Below are positions 7,639 to 15,898 of a stretch of DNA of 35,709 bases, one piece after another (positions within the stretch are counted from its first letter, which is position 1; every line of letters begins with the position of its first letter). Under the pieces are notes generated by a model that saw only the letters and a list, made by a program, of their open reading frames with translations, was not told where the DNA came from and did not search any database. The stretch covers positions 1 through 35,709 of the forward strand of contig DATKPK010000193.1 of the NCBI GenBank assembly GCA_035524095.1, in the 5' to 3' direction. A program made the position numbers and the translations under genes. The stretch comes from DATJUF01 sp035524095 (GTDB lineage Bacteria; Desulfobacterota; Binatia; Binatales; Binataceae).

Positions 7639-8520
7639 ATGCCAGCATTAGTGCGCCGCCTGCTGCGCTTGGCCATAGTCCTCGCAATAGCCGGCGGCCT
7701 TTACTATCTGGGCGGCAAATACTTGTGGCCTCCGCGGAATCCGAACGTCATAGAAACAGTCGGCATCATCGAGGCACCTGAGGTCAATATCACCAGCCGG
7801 ATTGCGGGTCGAATCGTTGAGCTGAACCTGCTTGAGGGCGACACGGTCGAGCGCGGGCAAGTGGTGTTCAAAATCGAGGATATCGATATTCGCAATCAAC
7901 TGGCGAATGCGCGTGGAAATCTGGCCAATGCCCAAGCCGCGTTGCACAACGACCAGTTGGAAGCGGCACGCATGCAGACCTTGTTCGACCGCAAAGTCGT
8001 TTCGGCGGCCCAGCGTGACGATGCCGTGGCTAAGTTCGGTGAAAGCCGCGGGGCGGTAATCGCGGCGCAGGGCCAAGTGCAGCTCTATAGCGATCAGTTA
8101 GCCGATACGGTCGTACGCGCACCGATTTCAGGCGTTGTAGTCAGCAAGAATCTAGAAATTGGGGAATGGGTCACGCCCGGAACTTCGGTGCTGACGGTCG
8201 ATGATCTGTCGACGATTTGGGCACGGATCGATTTGGAGGAGACTGATCTGGGATGGATTCGGATCGGTACACCTGCGCAGGTGATGCTTCCGACCAGGCC
8301 ACCGTTGACCTATACGGGGCGCGTGATGGCGATCGGTCAAGAGGGGCAGTTTGCAACTGAAACCGACGTGCGGCGCGGGCGGCAGGATATTCGGACTTTC
8401 TACCTCAAGGTCAGAGTTCTGCAGACGAGTGGCGAAGTGAAACCTGGAATGACCGCCGAGGTGACGTTTACGCGCGATGGAAACCCGGACGGCAGCGATA
8501 CAAGCGCAAGAACTTACTAA
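7639..8520 (+). CDS. HlyD-family periplasmic adaptor (membrane fusion protein)
   Basis: A 293-residue protein. Residues 9-27 form an N-terminal membrane anchor. The first half-lipoyl motif is IAGRIVELNLLEGDTVERGQVVFKIE; then comes a short coiled-coil hairpin (about 80-135, rich in Ala/Gln) and the second half-lipoyl motif TVVRAPISGVVVSKNLEIGEWV. A beta-barrel domain with IWARIDLEETDLGWI and a final KVRVLQTSGEVKPGMTAEVTF strand follow. Such adaptors link an inner-membrane ABC exporter to the outer membrane. Its 3' end overlaps the ATPase gene by 44 bases in another frame, so the two are surely co-translated. Together with the next two genes it resembles YhiI/YhhJ-type exporters; substrate unknown. 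Confidence 0.93.
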   Translation: MPALVRRLLRLAIVLAIAGGLYYLGGKYLWPPRNPNVIETVGIIEAPEVNITSRIAGRIVELNLLEGDTVERGQVVFKIEDIDIRNQLANARGNLANAQAALHNDQLEAARMQTLFDRKVVSAAQRDDAVAKFGESRGAVIAAQGQVQLYSDQLADTVVRAPISGVVVSKNLEIGEWVTPGTSVLTVDDLSTIWARIDLEETDLGWIRIGTPAQVMLPTRPPLTYTGRVMAIGQEGQFATETDVRRGRQDIRTFYLKVRVLQTSGEVKPGMTAEVTFTRDGNPDGSDTSARTY

Positions 8521-9493
8521 GCGGTTCGGCGCCTTCACGGCGGTTGACCAAGTCAGCTTCGAGGTCGCGAGGGGCGAACTATTCGGGCTGCTCGGACCGA
8601 ATGGTGCGGGCAAGACCACGCTTAGCCGGATGCTGACGACGCTGATTACGCCAACCTCGGGAAGGGCGTGGGTGGCGGGCGAGGAAGTAAATCGCGCGCC
8701 CGCGCGAGTCCGCGAGCGGATTGGCGTGATTCCACAGGCGTTAACTTCCGACCTCGACCTGACGGGGTGGGAGAACGTCGATGTCTATGGTGAATTCTAC
8801 GGTCTCGGGCGGCGCGCGCGGCACGAGCGGGCGGAGCGTCTGCTCAGGATGGTCGGACTCGCGGAACGCGCCAATGATCTGGTCGCTACCTATTCAGGCG
8901 GGATGCGGCGGCGGCTCGAAATTGCACGAGGCTTGATCCACTCGCCTGAAGTGCTGTTTCTCGATGAGCCGACGATCGGGCTCGATCCGCAGAGTCGCCG
9001 CGCCGTCTGGGAGTTGTTGGAGCGTCTGCGCGAGGAGACTGGGCTGACAATCTCATTGACGACCCATTACATGGACGAGGCAGAGATGCTGTGTGATCGG
9101 ATAGCAATCGTTGATGGCGGCAAGTTCATCGCGATAGGGACGCCGCAGGAACTCAAGTCGATGGTGAAAGGCTCGGATCGTATTGAGCTGGAGCTCAAGT
9201 CAGATGACCTGCCCGCTATCGTCGCACTGATTCGGGCGCAACCCTATGTGCACGAGGTCATCGAGGTGGAGGGCAAGCTCACGGTATCAACCGACGATGG
9301 AGCGCATATGATGCCGCGCCTGATCACGGCAATTGACGCGGCGGGCGCCGAATTGTCGTCGATTAAACTAGAGCGAATGTCGCTCGAAGATGTCTTCATT
9401 CGTTTCACCGGACGGCGGCTGCGCGACGAACCGTCGAAGAAACCCGGCTTCTTCAATCTGAGCCTCGGGATGCCGCGGCCCGGCCGGAATTAA
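8477..9493 (+). CDS. ABC exporter ATP-binding subunit
   Basis: A 338-residue protein. The Walker A motif is GPNGAGKT at 40-47, Q87 sits in the Q-loop, the signature is YSGGM at 139-143, the Walker B VLFLDEP is at 159-165 with the catalytic Glu after Asp, and the switch His is H197 in LTTHYMDEAE. It belongs to the CcmA/DrrA-like group that works with ABC-2 permeases. A C-terminal domain (about 225-310) follows the nucleotide-binding domain, as in drug-export ATPases. The start at 8477 lies inside the adaptor gene; no in-frame start lies between it and the first ABC strand, so the 44-base overlap appears real. The permease gene begins 10 bases after the stop. Confidence 0.95.
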   Translation: METRTAAIQAQELTKRFGAFTAVDQVSFEVARGELFGLLGPNGAGKTTLSRMLTTLITPTSGRAWVAGEEVNRAPARVRERIGVIPQALTSDLDLTGWENVDVYGEFYGLGRRARHERAERLLRMVGLAERANDLVATYSGGMRRRLEIARGLIHSPEVLFLDEPTIGLDPQSRRAVWELLERLREETGLTISLTTHYMDEAEMLCDRIAIVDGGKFIAIGTPQELKSMVKGSDRIELELKSDDLPAIVALIRAQPYVHEVIEVEGKLTVSTDDGAHMMPRLITAIDAAGAELSSIKLERMSLEDVFIRFTGRRLRDEPSKKPGFFNLSLGMPRPGRN

Positions 9494-9503
9494 GTTCAAG
9501 GCC

Positions 9504-10622
9504 ATGCAAAAGTCTTGGGCGATCATGCGGCGCGACTTAATCAAGCTGTCGCGCAATCCGCTGACAATGGTGATCACGGTGCTGCTGCCGATCATCTACC
9601 TGGTGATTTTCGGCAATTCGTTTCAAGGCGTGCTCAAGCGATTGCCGGTCGTTGTGGTGGCCCAGGATGACGGCCCTTACGGGATTCGCATGATGGAGAA
9701 GATGCAGGCGCTGGCGGCTGGTCCGCGGACGATCATCCTGACCTACGAAGATAATCCCGGTGCGGCGATTCAGCAGGTGCGCGACGGCCGCTTCAAGAGC
9801 GCACTGATTATCCCGGCTGGATTCTCCAAGGATATCGAAGAGGGACGCATAGGCGAGTTGGGACTTTTCACCGACAACGTCGATACGATCAGCGCGGCGA
9901 CGCTCGAAAACGTGATTCAGCAGGCTGCAAACACGTTGCGCGACGGCTATGTCACGGCGCGCGAGCCAAAGCTGAATGAAATCACGCTGCGGCCGAGCAA
10001 CCTGTTCGTTACGGTTGATTATGACCGTTCATTGATTCCCGGCGTTATCGTGATGGCGCTATTTATGGGGTCGCTCACATCAGGCGTGTTCAACTGGGTG
10101 ATGGATCGCTTCATGGGCGTGACCGAATGCTATCTGGTGACGCCTTTGTCACGTTGGAACCTGGCGGGCGGCATCCTGGGCAGCAGCGTACTGGTGACCA
10201 GTTGCGCGGCGCTGATCGTGCTGGTCACTGGATTATTGCTTACCGGGGGAACAATCATCGGCGGCTTTCGATCGCTATTGGCTCTGATGGGAATAATCGT
10301 GCTGGGAGCGACAGGTATCCTAGCGATGACATTCGCGCTGCTGGCTCGTGCGGATAATCCACGCGTCGTTGGAGCGTCGGCCGGATTTCTGAATGTGATC
10401 CTCTTTTTCCCGAGCGGCGCCGTCTATCCGGTCGAGAGTTTTCCGCGCTGGCTCCGAATTTTTGCGGCTTACAATCCTGAAACGCACGCGGTCAGCGCGC
10501 TCAAGTCAATTCTGTTCAAGGGAGCAGATCTCAATGCGGTGGCGGGCGATATCGGCTTTCTGGTCGTCTTTACCGCAATCATGCTGCTATTGGCTGGGCT
10601 GAATCTCAAGCGCACGCTTTAA
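9504..10622 (+). CDS. ABC-2 type permease
   Basis: A 372-residue membrane protein. One helix lies near residues 20-38 (MVITVLLPIIYLVIFG), followed by an extracytoplasmic domain of about 140 residues. Then come five or more hydrophobic helices from about 180 on, including GVIVMALFMGSLTSGVF, SCAALIVLVTGLLL, LLALMGIIVLGATGILAMTFALLA, FLNVILFFPSGAVYPV and the last VFTAIMLLLAGL. The FPSGAVYPVESFPRWLRIFAAYNPETHAV segment is the ABC-2 signature. It completes the adaptor-ATPase-permease export operon. No outer-membrane TolC gene is in the window, so the exit channel must be supplied elsewhere. Expected substrates are small amphipathic drugs, lipids or ions; not determinable here. Confidence 0.93.
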   Translation: MQKSWAIMRRDLIKLSRNPLTMVITVLLPIIYLVIFGNSFQGVLKRLPVVVVAQDDGPYGIRMMEKMQALAAGPRTIILTYEDNPGAAIQQVRDGRFKSALIIPAGFSKDIEEGRIGELGLFTDNVDTISAATLENVIQQAANTLRDGYVTAREPKLNEITLRPSNLFVTVDYDRSLIPGVIVMALFMGSLTSGVFNWVMDRFMGVTECYLVTPLSRWNLAGGILGSSVLVTSCAALIVLVTGLLLTGGTIIGGFRSLLALMGIIVLGATGILAMTFALLARADNPRVVGASAGFLNVILFFPSGAVYPVESFPRWLRIFAAYNPETHAVSALKSILFKGADLNAVAGDIGFLVVFTAIMLLLAGLNLKRTL

Positions 10623-10663
10623 GGGGGAATCAGCGTGGAGGCAGAACGGGCGCACGGCGTGAA

Positions 10664-11419
10664 TCAGCTTTTGAAGAGGCTAGTTTGAGGATGAGCAGCG
10701 CGGCGGGCCTTGAGCTGGCATCCGATCAGCGAGCAATAGCCGGGAGTGCCGTTGCGGCGGCTGCTGACAAACTGGCGGCCACATTCCACGCAGTCAAGGA
10801 TCGTTTCGCTGGCACGAAGCAGCGGGGCCAACTCGTCAGCGATTATTGCTGGGTCAGCGGGAGGAACGGCCAAAGTTAGCGGCTTGGTTTGGTGGATGGC
10901 CGCAGGCTTGCTGGCCACTGAGGAGGAAGCCGGGGTGTCGCCCTTGCGCGGCTCCTCGACGATCGAGAGACCGTGGTAATGCACGCGGCCAGTCTTGGCT
11001 GCGGTAGTTGCAGCGGCGCGCGCATGGCGATCGGCCTCTTCATTTAAGGGATCACCGGCGTGTCCCTCCACCCATTCGAATTTGACCTGGCGCTGACTGA
11101 TTTCGGCGTCGAGCTTCTCCCACAAATCGACGTTCTGCTTGCGCTTCCACTTAAGATTCATGGTCTTGACGACGTATTGGCTGTCGCTGCGTAGAACGAC
11201 ACGGGTGCCGGTGGGAATCATGCGCAGCCCTTCGATTGCGCCAGTCAATTCCATGCGATTGTTGGTGGTGGCGGGGTCGCCACCGTAAATCGTCCGCGAG
11301 ACGCCGCTGGGCTTGACGATCACCGCGGCCCATCCGCCCGGCCCCGGATTGCCAAGGCAGGAGCCGTCCGCGTAGACGTAATGAATTTCGCTGCGCTGAG
11401 GCATAGCCGCGGATTCCAA
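10664..11419 (-). CDS. rnhA: Ribonuclease HI with C-terminal four-cysteine module
   Basis: A 251-residue protein, about 100 longer than a typical RNase HI. Residues 11-140 are the RNase H fold with D18 (YADGSCLGNPGPGGWA), E57 (TNNRMELTGAIEGL), D79 (LRSDSQYV), H120 (WVEGHAGDPLNEEAD) and D130, so the catalytic set is complete; it removes RNA from RNA-DNA hybrids. Residues 141-200 are a low-complexity linker. Residues 207-236 hold C210-x2-C213 and C229-x4-C234, a likely zinc-binding treble-clef or ribbon. An in-frame ATG at 11404 is an alternative start. It lies upstream of nothing on its strand but directly after glgA (9 bases), so the two are probably co-transcribed. Confidence 0.9.
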   Translation of the reverse strand: MESAAMPQRSEIHYVYADGSCLGNPGPGGWAAVIVKPSGVSRTIYGGDPATTNNRMELTGAIEGLRMIPTGTRVVLRSDSQYVVKTMNLKWKRKQNVDLWEKLDAEISQRQVKFEWVEGHAGDPLNEEADRHARAAATTAAKTGRVHYHGLSIVEEPRKGDTPASSSVASKPAAIHQTKPLTLAVPPADPAIIADELAPLLRASETILDCVECGRQFVSSRRNGTPGYCSLIGCQLKARRAAHPQTSLFKS

Positions 11420-11428
11420 ACCTATTTA

Positions 11429-12877
11429 CTACCGTGCAGTCGAGCGCAACTGTTCAAACCATTCGAGATACTCACGAGCTGCGCGGTCCCATGAAAAGTT
11501 GGCGTGAAAACAATTGCCCATCAAGCGCCGCCAGTAAGTACCATCTCGAAAAGTTGTCACTGCTCGCTCGACCGCTGCTACCATCGCATCGGCATCGTAT
11601 TCTTCGAAGACGAAGCCATCACCAAGTCCGGTGGCTGGGTCGAATTCTTTGACGGTGTCACGTAACCCTCCGGTCGCGCGGACCACCGGCACGGTCCCGT
11701 ACTTCAGCGCATACATTTGCGTGAGTCCACAGGGTTCGAAGCGCGAAGGCATGAGAAAAATATCACTGCCGGCCTGAATCTGATGCGCCAACGCATTATC
11801 GAAGTCTACAAGCAGGCGGAACGAAGCGGGGTAACGGGTTTCGGCTTCGCTGAGGAGGTGTTCCTGTCCAGGATCACCGCCGGAAAGCATCACGAACTGT
11901 ACGCCGAGGCTCATGAGGCGATCGAGCGCCTCGACGACCAGGTCGATGCCCTTCTGCGGGGTCATGCGGGTCACCATTGCGATAATGGGCGCGTCGTTGC
12001 GGGCAGGGAGCTTAAGACGCCGGCGCAAGGCGTCGCGGCATCGCTCCTTGCCGATCCGCCGGGTCGGTGAGAAATGCCGTTGAATCAAATCGTCACGCTG
12101 CGGATTCCATTCGTTGTAATCGGCACCGTTGAGAATCCCGACGAAACGATCACCTTTGGCACGCAGGACACCTTCGAGGCCGAAGCCGAGTGACGGATCG
12201 GTGGCGATTTCAACAGCGTACGAGGGGCTCACCGTTGAGGCCCCATCGGCAAACATGATCGCGCCCTTCATCAGGTTAACCTGGCTATGAAATTCCAAGT
12301 AGTCGATGGTGTACCACGACCAGTCGAGGCCGAGCAGCGGATAATCGCTGGCAGGAAAAATACCTTGGAAGGCCAGGTTATGAATCGTAAAGACTGCAAG
12401 GGTTTGAGCGAAACGGGTGCGCAGCGCGTGATCGGCGCGCATCACCACCGGCAGCGTCGCGGCGTGCCAATCGTGCGCGTGGACAACGTCGGGACGGACC
12501 AGGCCAGCGACGACTGCGGCAGCGCGGCCGAAGAAAATGTAACGGCGCAGGTTGTCGGGATAATCATGGCCGGCCTCGCCATAGATACCGATTCGGGAAA
12601 AAAAGCCGGGATGGTCGATAAGGTATAAAGGGATGCCCGCTTCGTCAGTTCGCAAGAGCCGAAACGGTTCATGATCGGGGCCTAGGGGCGCGGTGAGATC
12701 CCCGGCAATCACGTGGACACCGGGGCGCTGGAGCAGGGCTTGATAGCCGGGAAGAATCACGCAAGGTTCGGCACCGCGGTTGGCCATGGCAAGGGGTAAA
12801 GCCGCGATAACATCGGCGAGCCCCCCGGCTTTAGCATAGGGAGCGATTTCGGCAGCGACGACGGCTATTTTGCGCAT
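11429..12877 (-). CDS. glgA: Glycogen synthase (ADP-glucose type)
   Basis: A 482-residue GT5 glycosyltransferase, normal length for GlgA. The N-terminal KAGGLADV (residues 16-23) is the conserved ADP-glucose binding loop. Further blocks are VHAHDWHAATLPV, the TIHNLAFQGIFP segment, STVSPSYAVEI, GILNGADYNEWNP, and the C-terminal MVTRMTPQKGIDLV and MPSRFEPCGLTQMYALKYGTVPVVRATGGLRDTV, which carry the catalytic and donor-binding residues. The enzyme extends alpha-1,4-glucan from ADP-glucose. No glgB, glgC or glgP is adjacent. It is followed nine bases later by rnhA on the same strand and preceded by the lipoprotein gene. Confidence 0.96.
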   Translation of the reverse strand: MRKIAVVAAEIAPYAKAGGLADVIAALPLAMANRGAEPCVILPGYQALLQRPGVHVIAGDLTAPLGPDHEPFRLLRTDEAGIPLYLIDHPGFFSRIGIYGEAGHDYPDNLRRYIFFGRAAAVVAGLVRPDVVHAHDWHAATLPVVMRADHALRTRFAQTLAVFTIHNLAFQGIFPASDYPLLGLDWSWYTIDYLEFHSQVNLMKGAIMFADGASTVSPSYAVEIATDPSLGFGLEGVLRAKGDRFVGILNGADYNEWNPQRDDLIQRHFSPTRRIGKERCRDALRRRLKLPARNDAPIIAMVTRMTPQKGIDLVVEALDRLMSLGVQFVMLSGGDPGQEHLLSEAETRYPASFRLLVDFDNALAHQIQAGSDIFLMPSRFEPCGLTQMYALKYGTVPVVRATGGLRDTVKEFDPATGLGDGFVFEEYDADAMVAAVERAVTTFRDGTYWRRLMGNCFHANFSWDRAAREYLEWFEQLRSTAR

Positions 12878-12909
12878 GCAAGAGGTACTCGGGAGGGCGC
12901 GAGCGATTG

Positions 12910-13734
12910 TTAGGGACCGGTGCTCGCGCCGCTGTCAGGATTACCGCCATCCGAACTGCCGCTGTCGGGCATTCCGCTGTCAGGGACCGCAGAGGAATCG
13001 CTGTCGGGAGGCGCGGCACTTTCGGACCCGGCGGCAGTAACCGTGAAGTCGGGTGTGACATTACAGCAAAGCTGGAAGCTATCGCCGGCGCGAGGGTCGG
13101 CGTCGTAGGCGATCAGCGAGCCGTCAGCCTGCACTTTCACCGCCTCATAATTGGTTGAACCGGACGCCCGAATCACCGAAAAGACGTAGTAGCTGTCCGG
13201 TTCGAGGGGCTCAGGCGGTCCGTTGTCTGGCTCGGTCTGCTGAAACCCCTGCGGGATCTCGCTGTATTTGACGTGCTTGACGATGTAGGGCCGCCTCGAA
13301 CCGATACCTGGAAGGCCGGAAAAAGTGCTTGGGTTGATATCCACCTGCCATACCACGACCCCACCTTCGAAGAGCACCGTAGTGGCGACACCGCGGCTGC
13401 CCTTGGATTCAGTGGCGAGGGTGTTTGCGGCTGCGTACTTGGTTACGACCAGCGAGCTCAAATAGTCACTGGTCTTCGAGTAGCTGATATTGATCTTAGC
13501 TTCCGGGCCGGGGGGCGGTTGACTCGGGGCGTTGCTGGTGCCGGCGGTCGAGGCTGCCGGTGCAGACGAACTGTGCTTGAACAGTGAACAGGCGTTAATC
13601 ACACAAGAAAACACGATTGCCGCAGTGACGGTTCGTGTCAGCCATCGGATGATTGTGTAGCCGCCAGTCGATTGGGTTATGCAACTAAACACGTAGCGAT
13701 GCCTGACTCCTCTGCCCCCTCCCCGTCTAACCAT
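12910..13734 (-). CDS. Putative lipoprotein with Asp/Ser/Gly-rich C-terminal tail
   Basis: The frame stays open upstream to 14112, but that part is antisense-frame shadow of the DUF2231 gene. Starts that fit are ATG 13734 (eight bases after the DUF2231 stop; 274 residues) or GTG 13692, which has GAGGAG upstream. The N-terminus has a basic-hydrophobic stretch ending in FSCVINAC, a lipobox-like site with Cys as lipid acceptor, then a Ser/Ala/Pro linker. The body (about 75-230) is beta-rich with one CC pair and no recognised domain. The last 30 residues are built from repeated PDSG-like units. I do not recognise the family; an outer-membrane or periplasmic location is inferred. Confidence 0.7.
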   Translation of the reverse strand: MVRRGGGRGVRHRYVFSCITQSTGGYTIIRWLTRTVTAAIVFSCVINACSLFKHSSSAPAASTAGTSNAPSQPPPGPEAKINISYSKTSDYLSSLVVTKYAAANTLATESKGSRGVATTVLFEGGVVVWQVDINPSTFSGLPGIGSRRPYIVKHVKYSEIPQGFQQTEPDNGPPEPLEPDSYYVFSVIRASGSTNYEAVKVQADGSLIAYDADPRAGDSFQLCCNVTPDFTVTAAGSESAAPPDSDSSAVPDSGMPDSGSSDGGNPDSGASTGP

Positions 13735-13742
13735 AATGCGCG

Positions 13743-14249
13743 TTATGGCGAAAACTCGATAGGCTGCGGCAGGCTGCCACCGGCGTTGTAGCCGTATACC
13801 ATCCATCCACCGAAATCGGCGCCAATCACGAGCAATGCCGTCATCAGGCAAAGCAACAGCATGAAACCACTTCGGCCTCGCCGCGGGATCGGACGGGCAC
13901 TCAATGCCCATGAGGATAGCGCGAGACTGAGAGCAAAAACGATCAGCATCAAGGCCCGATGATAAACAAGGATGTGAATGCGTACCGAAGGCGCAATCAT
14001 AACGCCATCGCCGGCACGTAGCCCGGTCCAAACCGCGATTGCGGCGCCAAGTGTGCCGAGCATGAGCATCCAGAAACCCGTCCAAGCCCAGGCTTGACGC
14101 CCTACAATCCACGCCAGCAGATATAAAAACGCGGCCCCGCTCAGGAATGCGATCGGAAAATGAATCACCAGCGGGTGGAGATTCTGAAGGCTGCCCGCGC
14201 CGTGGAAGCCGAGCAGATACCTAGCGTTCGCGAATAGCCTTTGGAGCAA
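13743..14249 (-). CDS. DUF2231-family four-helix membrane protein
   Basis: A 168-residue membrane protein that opens with LHPLVIHFPIAFLSG, the DUF2231 hallmark with two histidines near the membrane surface. Hydrophobic helices lie near 30-50, 57-75, 92-112 and 128-150. The residues HR in ILVYHRALM are further conserved polar sites. DUF2231 proteins are often found with cytochromes or metal oxidases and may bind heme or quinone, but no function is established. The start appears to be TTG 14249, four bases after the stop of the Cys-rich gene, which suggests translational coupling. The lipoprotein gene starts eight bases after its stop. Confidence 0.8.
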   Translation of the reverse strand: MLQRLFANARYLLGFHGAGSLQNLHPLVIHFPIAFLSGAAFLYLLAWIVGRQAWAWTGFWMLMLGTLGAAIAVWTGLRAGDGVMIAPSVRIHILVYHRALMLIVFALSLALSSWALSARPIPRRGRSGFMLLLCLMTALLVIGADFGGWMVYGYNAGGSLPQPIEFSP

Positions 14250-14253
14250 CCCG

Positions 14254-14604
14254 CTACTTGACCGACACAGCTGTCAGGTACGTGATGCCACCCTTTTCGT
14301 ACTCGTCACCGGTGACGGTTACTTCATCCTCCATCTTGCTAATAACATCCGCAGGAAGAGCGGTGTCGTTCTTGGGCGGCAAGAGGATGTACATTTTGTC
14401 GGTGCCTTTTTCGACCAGCGCCACCGGAATGCCCTTTTTGGCGCATGCGGTCGCGCAAGCCTTATGGCTTGGGCCATGGGCGCCCATCGTGACGTAACAG
14501 AAGCTGTCTTCCAGCGTTCCTGTGACGGACTTTTGTGCCGCCATCACCGAAGTACCGATACAAACAGAAAGAGCTATAACGCTTGCCGCGAAGAGTTTTT
14601 TCAT
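14254..14604 (-). CDS. Small secreted Cys/His protein of an uncharacterised family
   Basis: A 116-residue precursor with a clear Sec signal peptide (MKKLFAASVIALSVCIG, cleavage near VMA-AQ). The mature protein starts KSVTGTLEDSFCYVTMGAHG and continues SHKACATACAKKGIPVALVE, giving a C-x5-GAHG-x3-H-x2-C-x3-C pattern of three Cys and nearby His that could bind metal or heme or form a disulfide. The rest resembles a small beta-barrel ending in EVTVTGDEYEKGGI. Similar small periplasmic proteins are widespread but unnamed to my knowledge. GGAGG five bases before the ATG makes a strong ribosome site. It is first of a coupled trio with the DUF2231 and lipoprotein genes, so a shared envelope redox or metal role is plausible. 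Confidence 0.78.
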   Translation of the reverse strand: MKKLFAASVIALSVCIGTSVMAAQKSVTGTLEDSFCYVTMGAHGPSHKACATACAKKGIPVALVEKGTDKMYILLPPKNDTALPADVISKMEDEVTVTGDEYEKGGITYLTAVSVK

Positions 14605-14664
14605 AGGTTCCTCCGCTTTCAGGAGTATGCTGCAGCTAGAATCGCAGAAAAGTAAAGTAGGGAG

Positions 14665-15687
14665 TCAACGGCGGGCAGAGCGGGCTTCGGCCTCAGCGGG
14701 AGCGCCGATACCGCCAATTAGCTCGCGCCACCGCGCCCGTCTTGCGCGTTCTCCAGGCGGCCCCAGCCGGGCCAAATGGGTTTCGAGAATTTCCTTGAGC
14801 TGCTGATGGAGCCGTTCAAGTTCGACATCTTCGGTGATGCGCGGGCGATCCTGGCCGTCTTCAAGCCCACGTCGGCGCCGCCCATAGAGTTCTTGCAAAC
14901 GCAATTCCGCCTTCGCGACGGTCGTCCGATAGCGGTAATCGAGACGGCGCAGCGCTTCGTTCATCTCGGCGACGGCGCGGAAGCGCCCGCGCAGGTTGAG
15001 CCATTCAATCAGCGCCAAAAGCATCACACCGAACATCACTACGGCGGCAGCGGCGGCCATATAGGTTGCGACGCGCCACCAAGGCAGCATTACTACCTGA
15101 CGTGCTAAGTCGCGGTTGGAGGCGGCCAGGTCATGAACCTGCGCTTGAGCAGCGGTCAGCTGGGTTCTGGCGGTATTCGCTTCCTGATCAGTCTGGGCGC
15201 TATCGGCCGTCAGGCGATCGATTTGACCTTGGAGGTCACGCATTCGCGCCACGTAAGGATTAGGGATCCGCAGTGTATGCCCGACGATCAGGCCGGTATC
15301 GTCGGTGATATGGTTGATGCGGTTCAGTTCGGAGGTCTCGATACCGAAGATATTGGCAATCGATTGGGGTGTGTCGCCTGGCCGAATGGTATAGGGGAAG
15401 TAATTATGAGGCGCGAGTGCGGGCCGCTCGGTGTCGCTATCAGTTCGATGGCCGTAGGAAGTACTCGATCCTTCCGAATCCGGCACAGACGCGCGCCCCG
15501 GTGCCTCTTCATCCGATTGACCCGTAGTAGCTGAATCCCGAGCCGAGAAATCTGGCGAACTTGCGTGCCCCGACACTACCGGCGGCAAGTCTTCCTCGGT
15601 CGGCGCTGCCAATGCCATACGCTCAATTGCGAGCAGCATTATGCCAAGCGTCAAGGCTATCGCGCAGGCTAGCCAAAGCCGAATCAT
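14665..15687 (-). CDS. LysM protein with periplasmic and cytoplasmic coiled coils (FimV-like layout)
   Basis: From ATG 15687 the protein is 340 residues; codons further upstream to 15795 add no signal. Residues 1-29 are a hydrophobic signal or anchor (MIRLWLACAIALTLG...). Residues 35-95 are a polar, acidic, disordered stretch. A LysM domain spans about 97-144 (YTIRPGDTPQSIANIFGI...GHTLRIP). A coiled coil covers 148-200, a membrane helix about 206-230 (YMAAAAAVVMFGVMLLALIEWL), and a second, charged coiled coil 235-315 follows. LysM binds peptidoglycan glycans. The order LysM, membrane helix, cytoplasmic segment recalls FimV/HubP/TspA polar organisers, though TPR repeats are absent. The gene lies about 210 bases downstream of tlyA. 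Confidence 0.8.
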   Translation of the reverse strand: MIRLWLACAIALTLGIMLLAIERMALAAPTEEDLPPVVSGHASSPDFSARDSATTGQSDEEAPGRASVPDSEGSSTSYGHRTDSDTERPALAPHNYFPYTIRPGDTPQSIANIFGIETSELNRINHITDDTGLIVGHTLRIPNPYVARMRDLQGQIDRLTADSAQTDQEANTARTQLTAAQAQVHDLAASNRDLARQVVMLPWWRVATYMAAAAAVVMFGVMLLALIEWLNLRGRFRAVAEMNEALRRLDYRYRTTVAKAELRLQELYGRRRRGLEDGQDRPRITEDVELERLHQQLKEILETHLARLGPPGERARRARWRELIGGIGAPAEAEARSARR

Positions 15688-15898
15688 CAGACGATTGGGG
15701 CAGTCGAGATGAATCACCGCAATACTCGTATCATCAGCGTAGTCCAAATGCGCTCGGATGCAAACGAAGAAGAAGCGTGTTCTGTACGTTTGCACGGTCT
15801 CGAATCGTTTAGCCGCAAAGCAGGGTCAATCTCAGGCCTTGGACGACTTGTTGCAGCGTTCCGAGCCGCGGCAAACCGATGGCAGCTGTGGCCCGCTC

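Noticed and set aside
13735..14112. Upstream extension of the lipoprotein frame to a 400-residue protein
   Set aside because: This part is an alternative frame of the DUF2231 gene on the same strand; the lipobox and signal segment show that the protein starts near 13734 or 13692.
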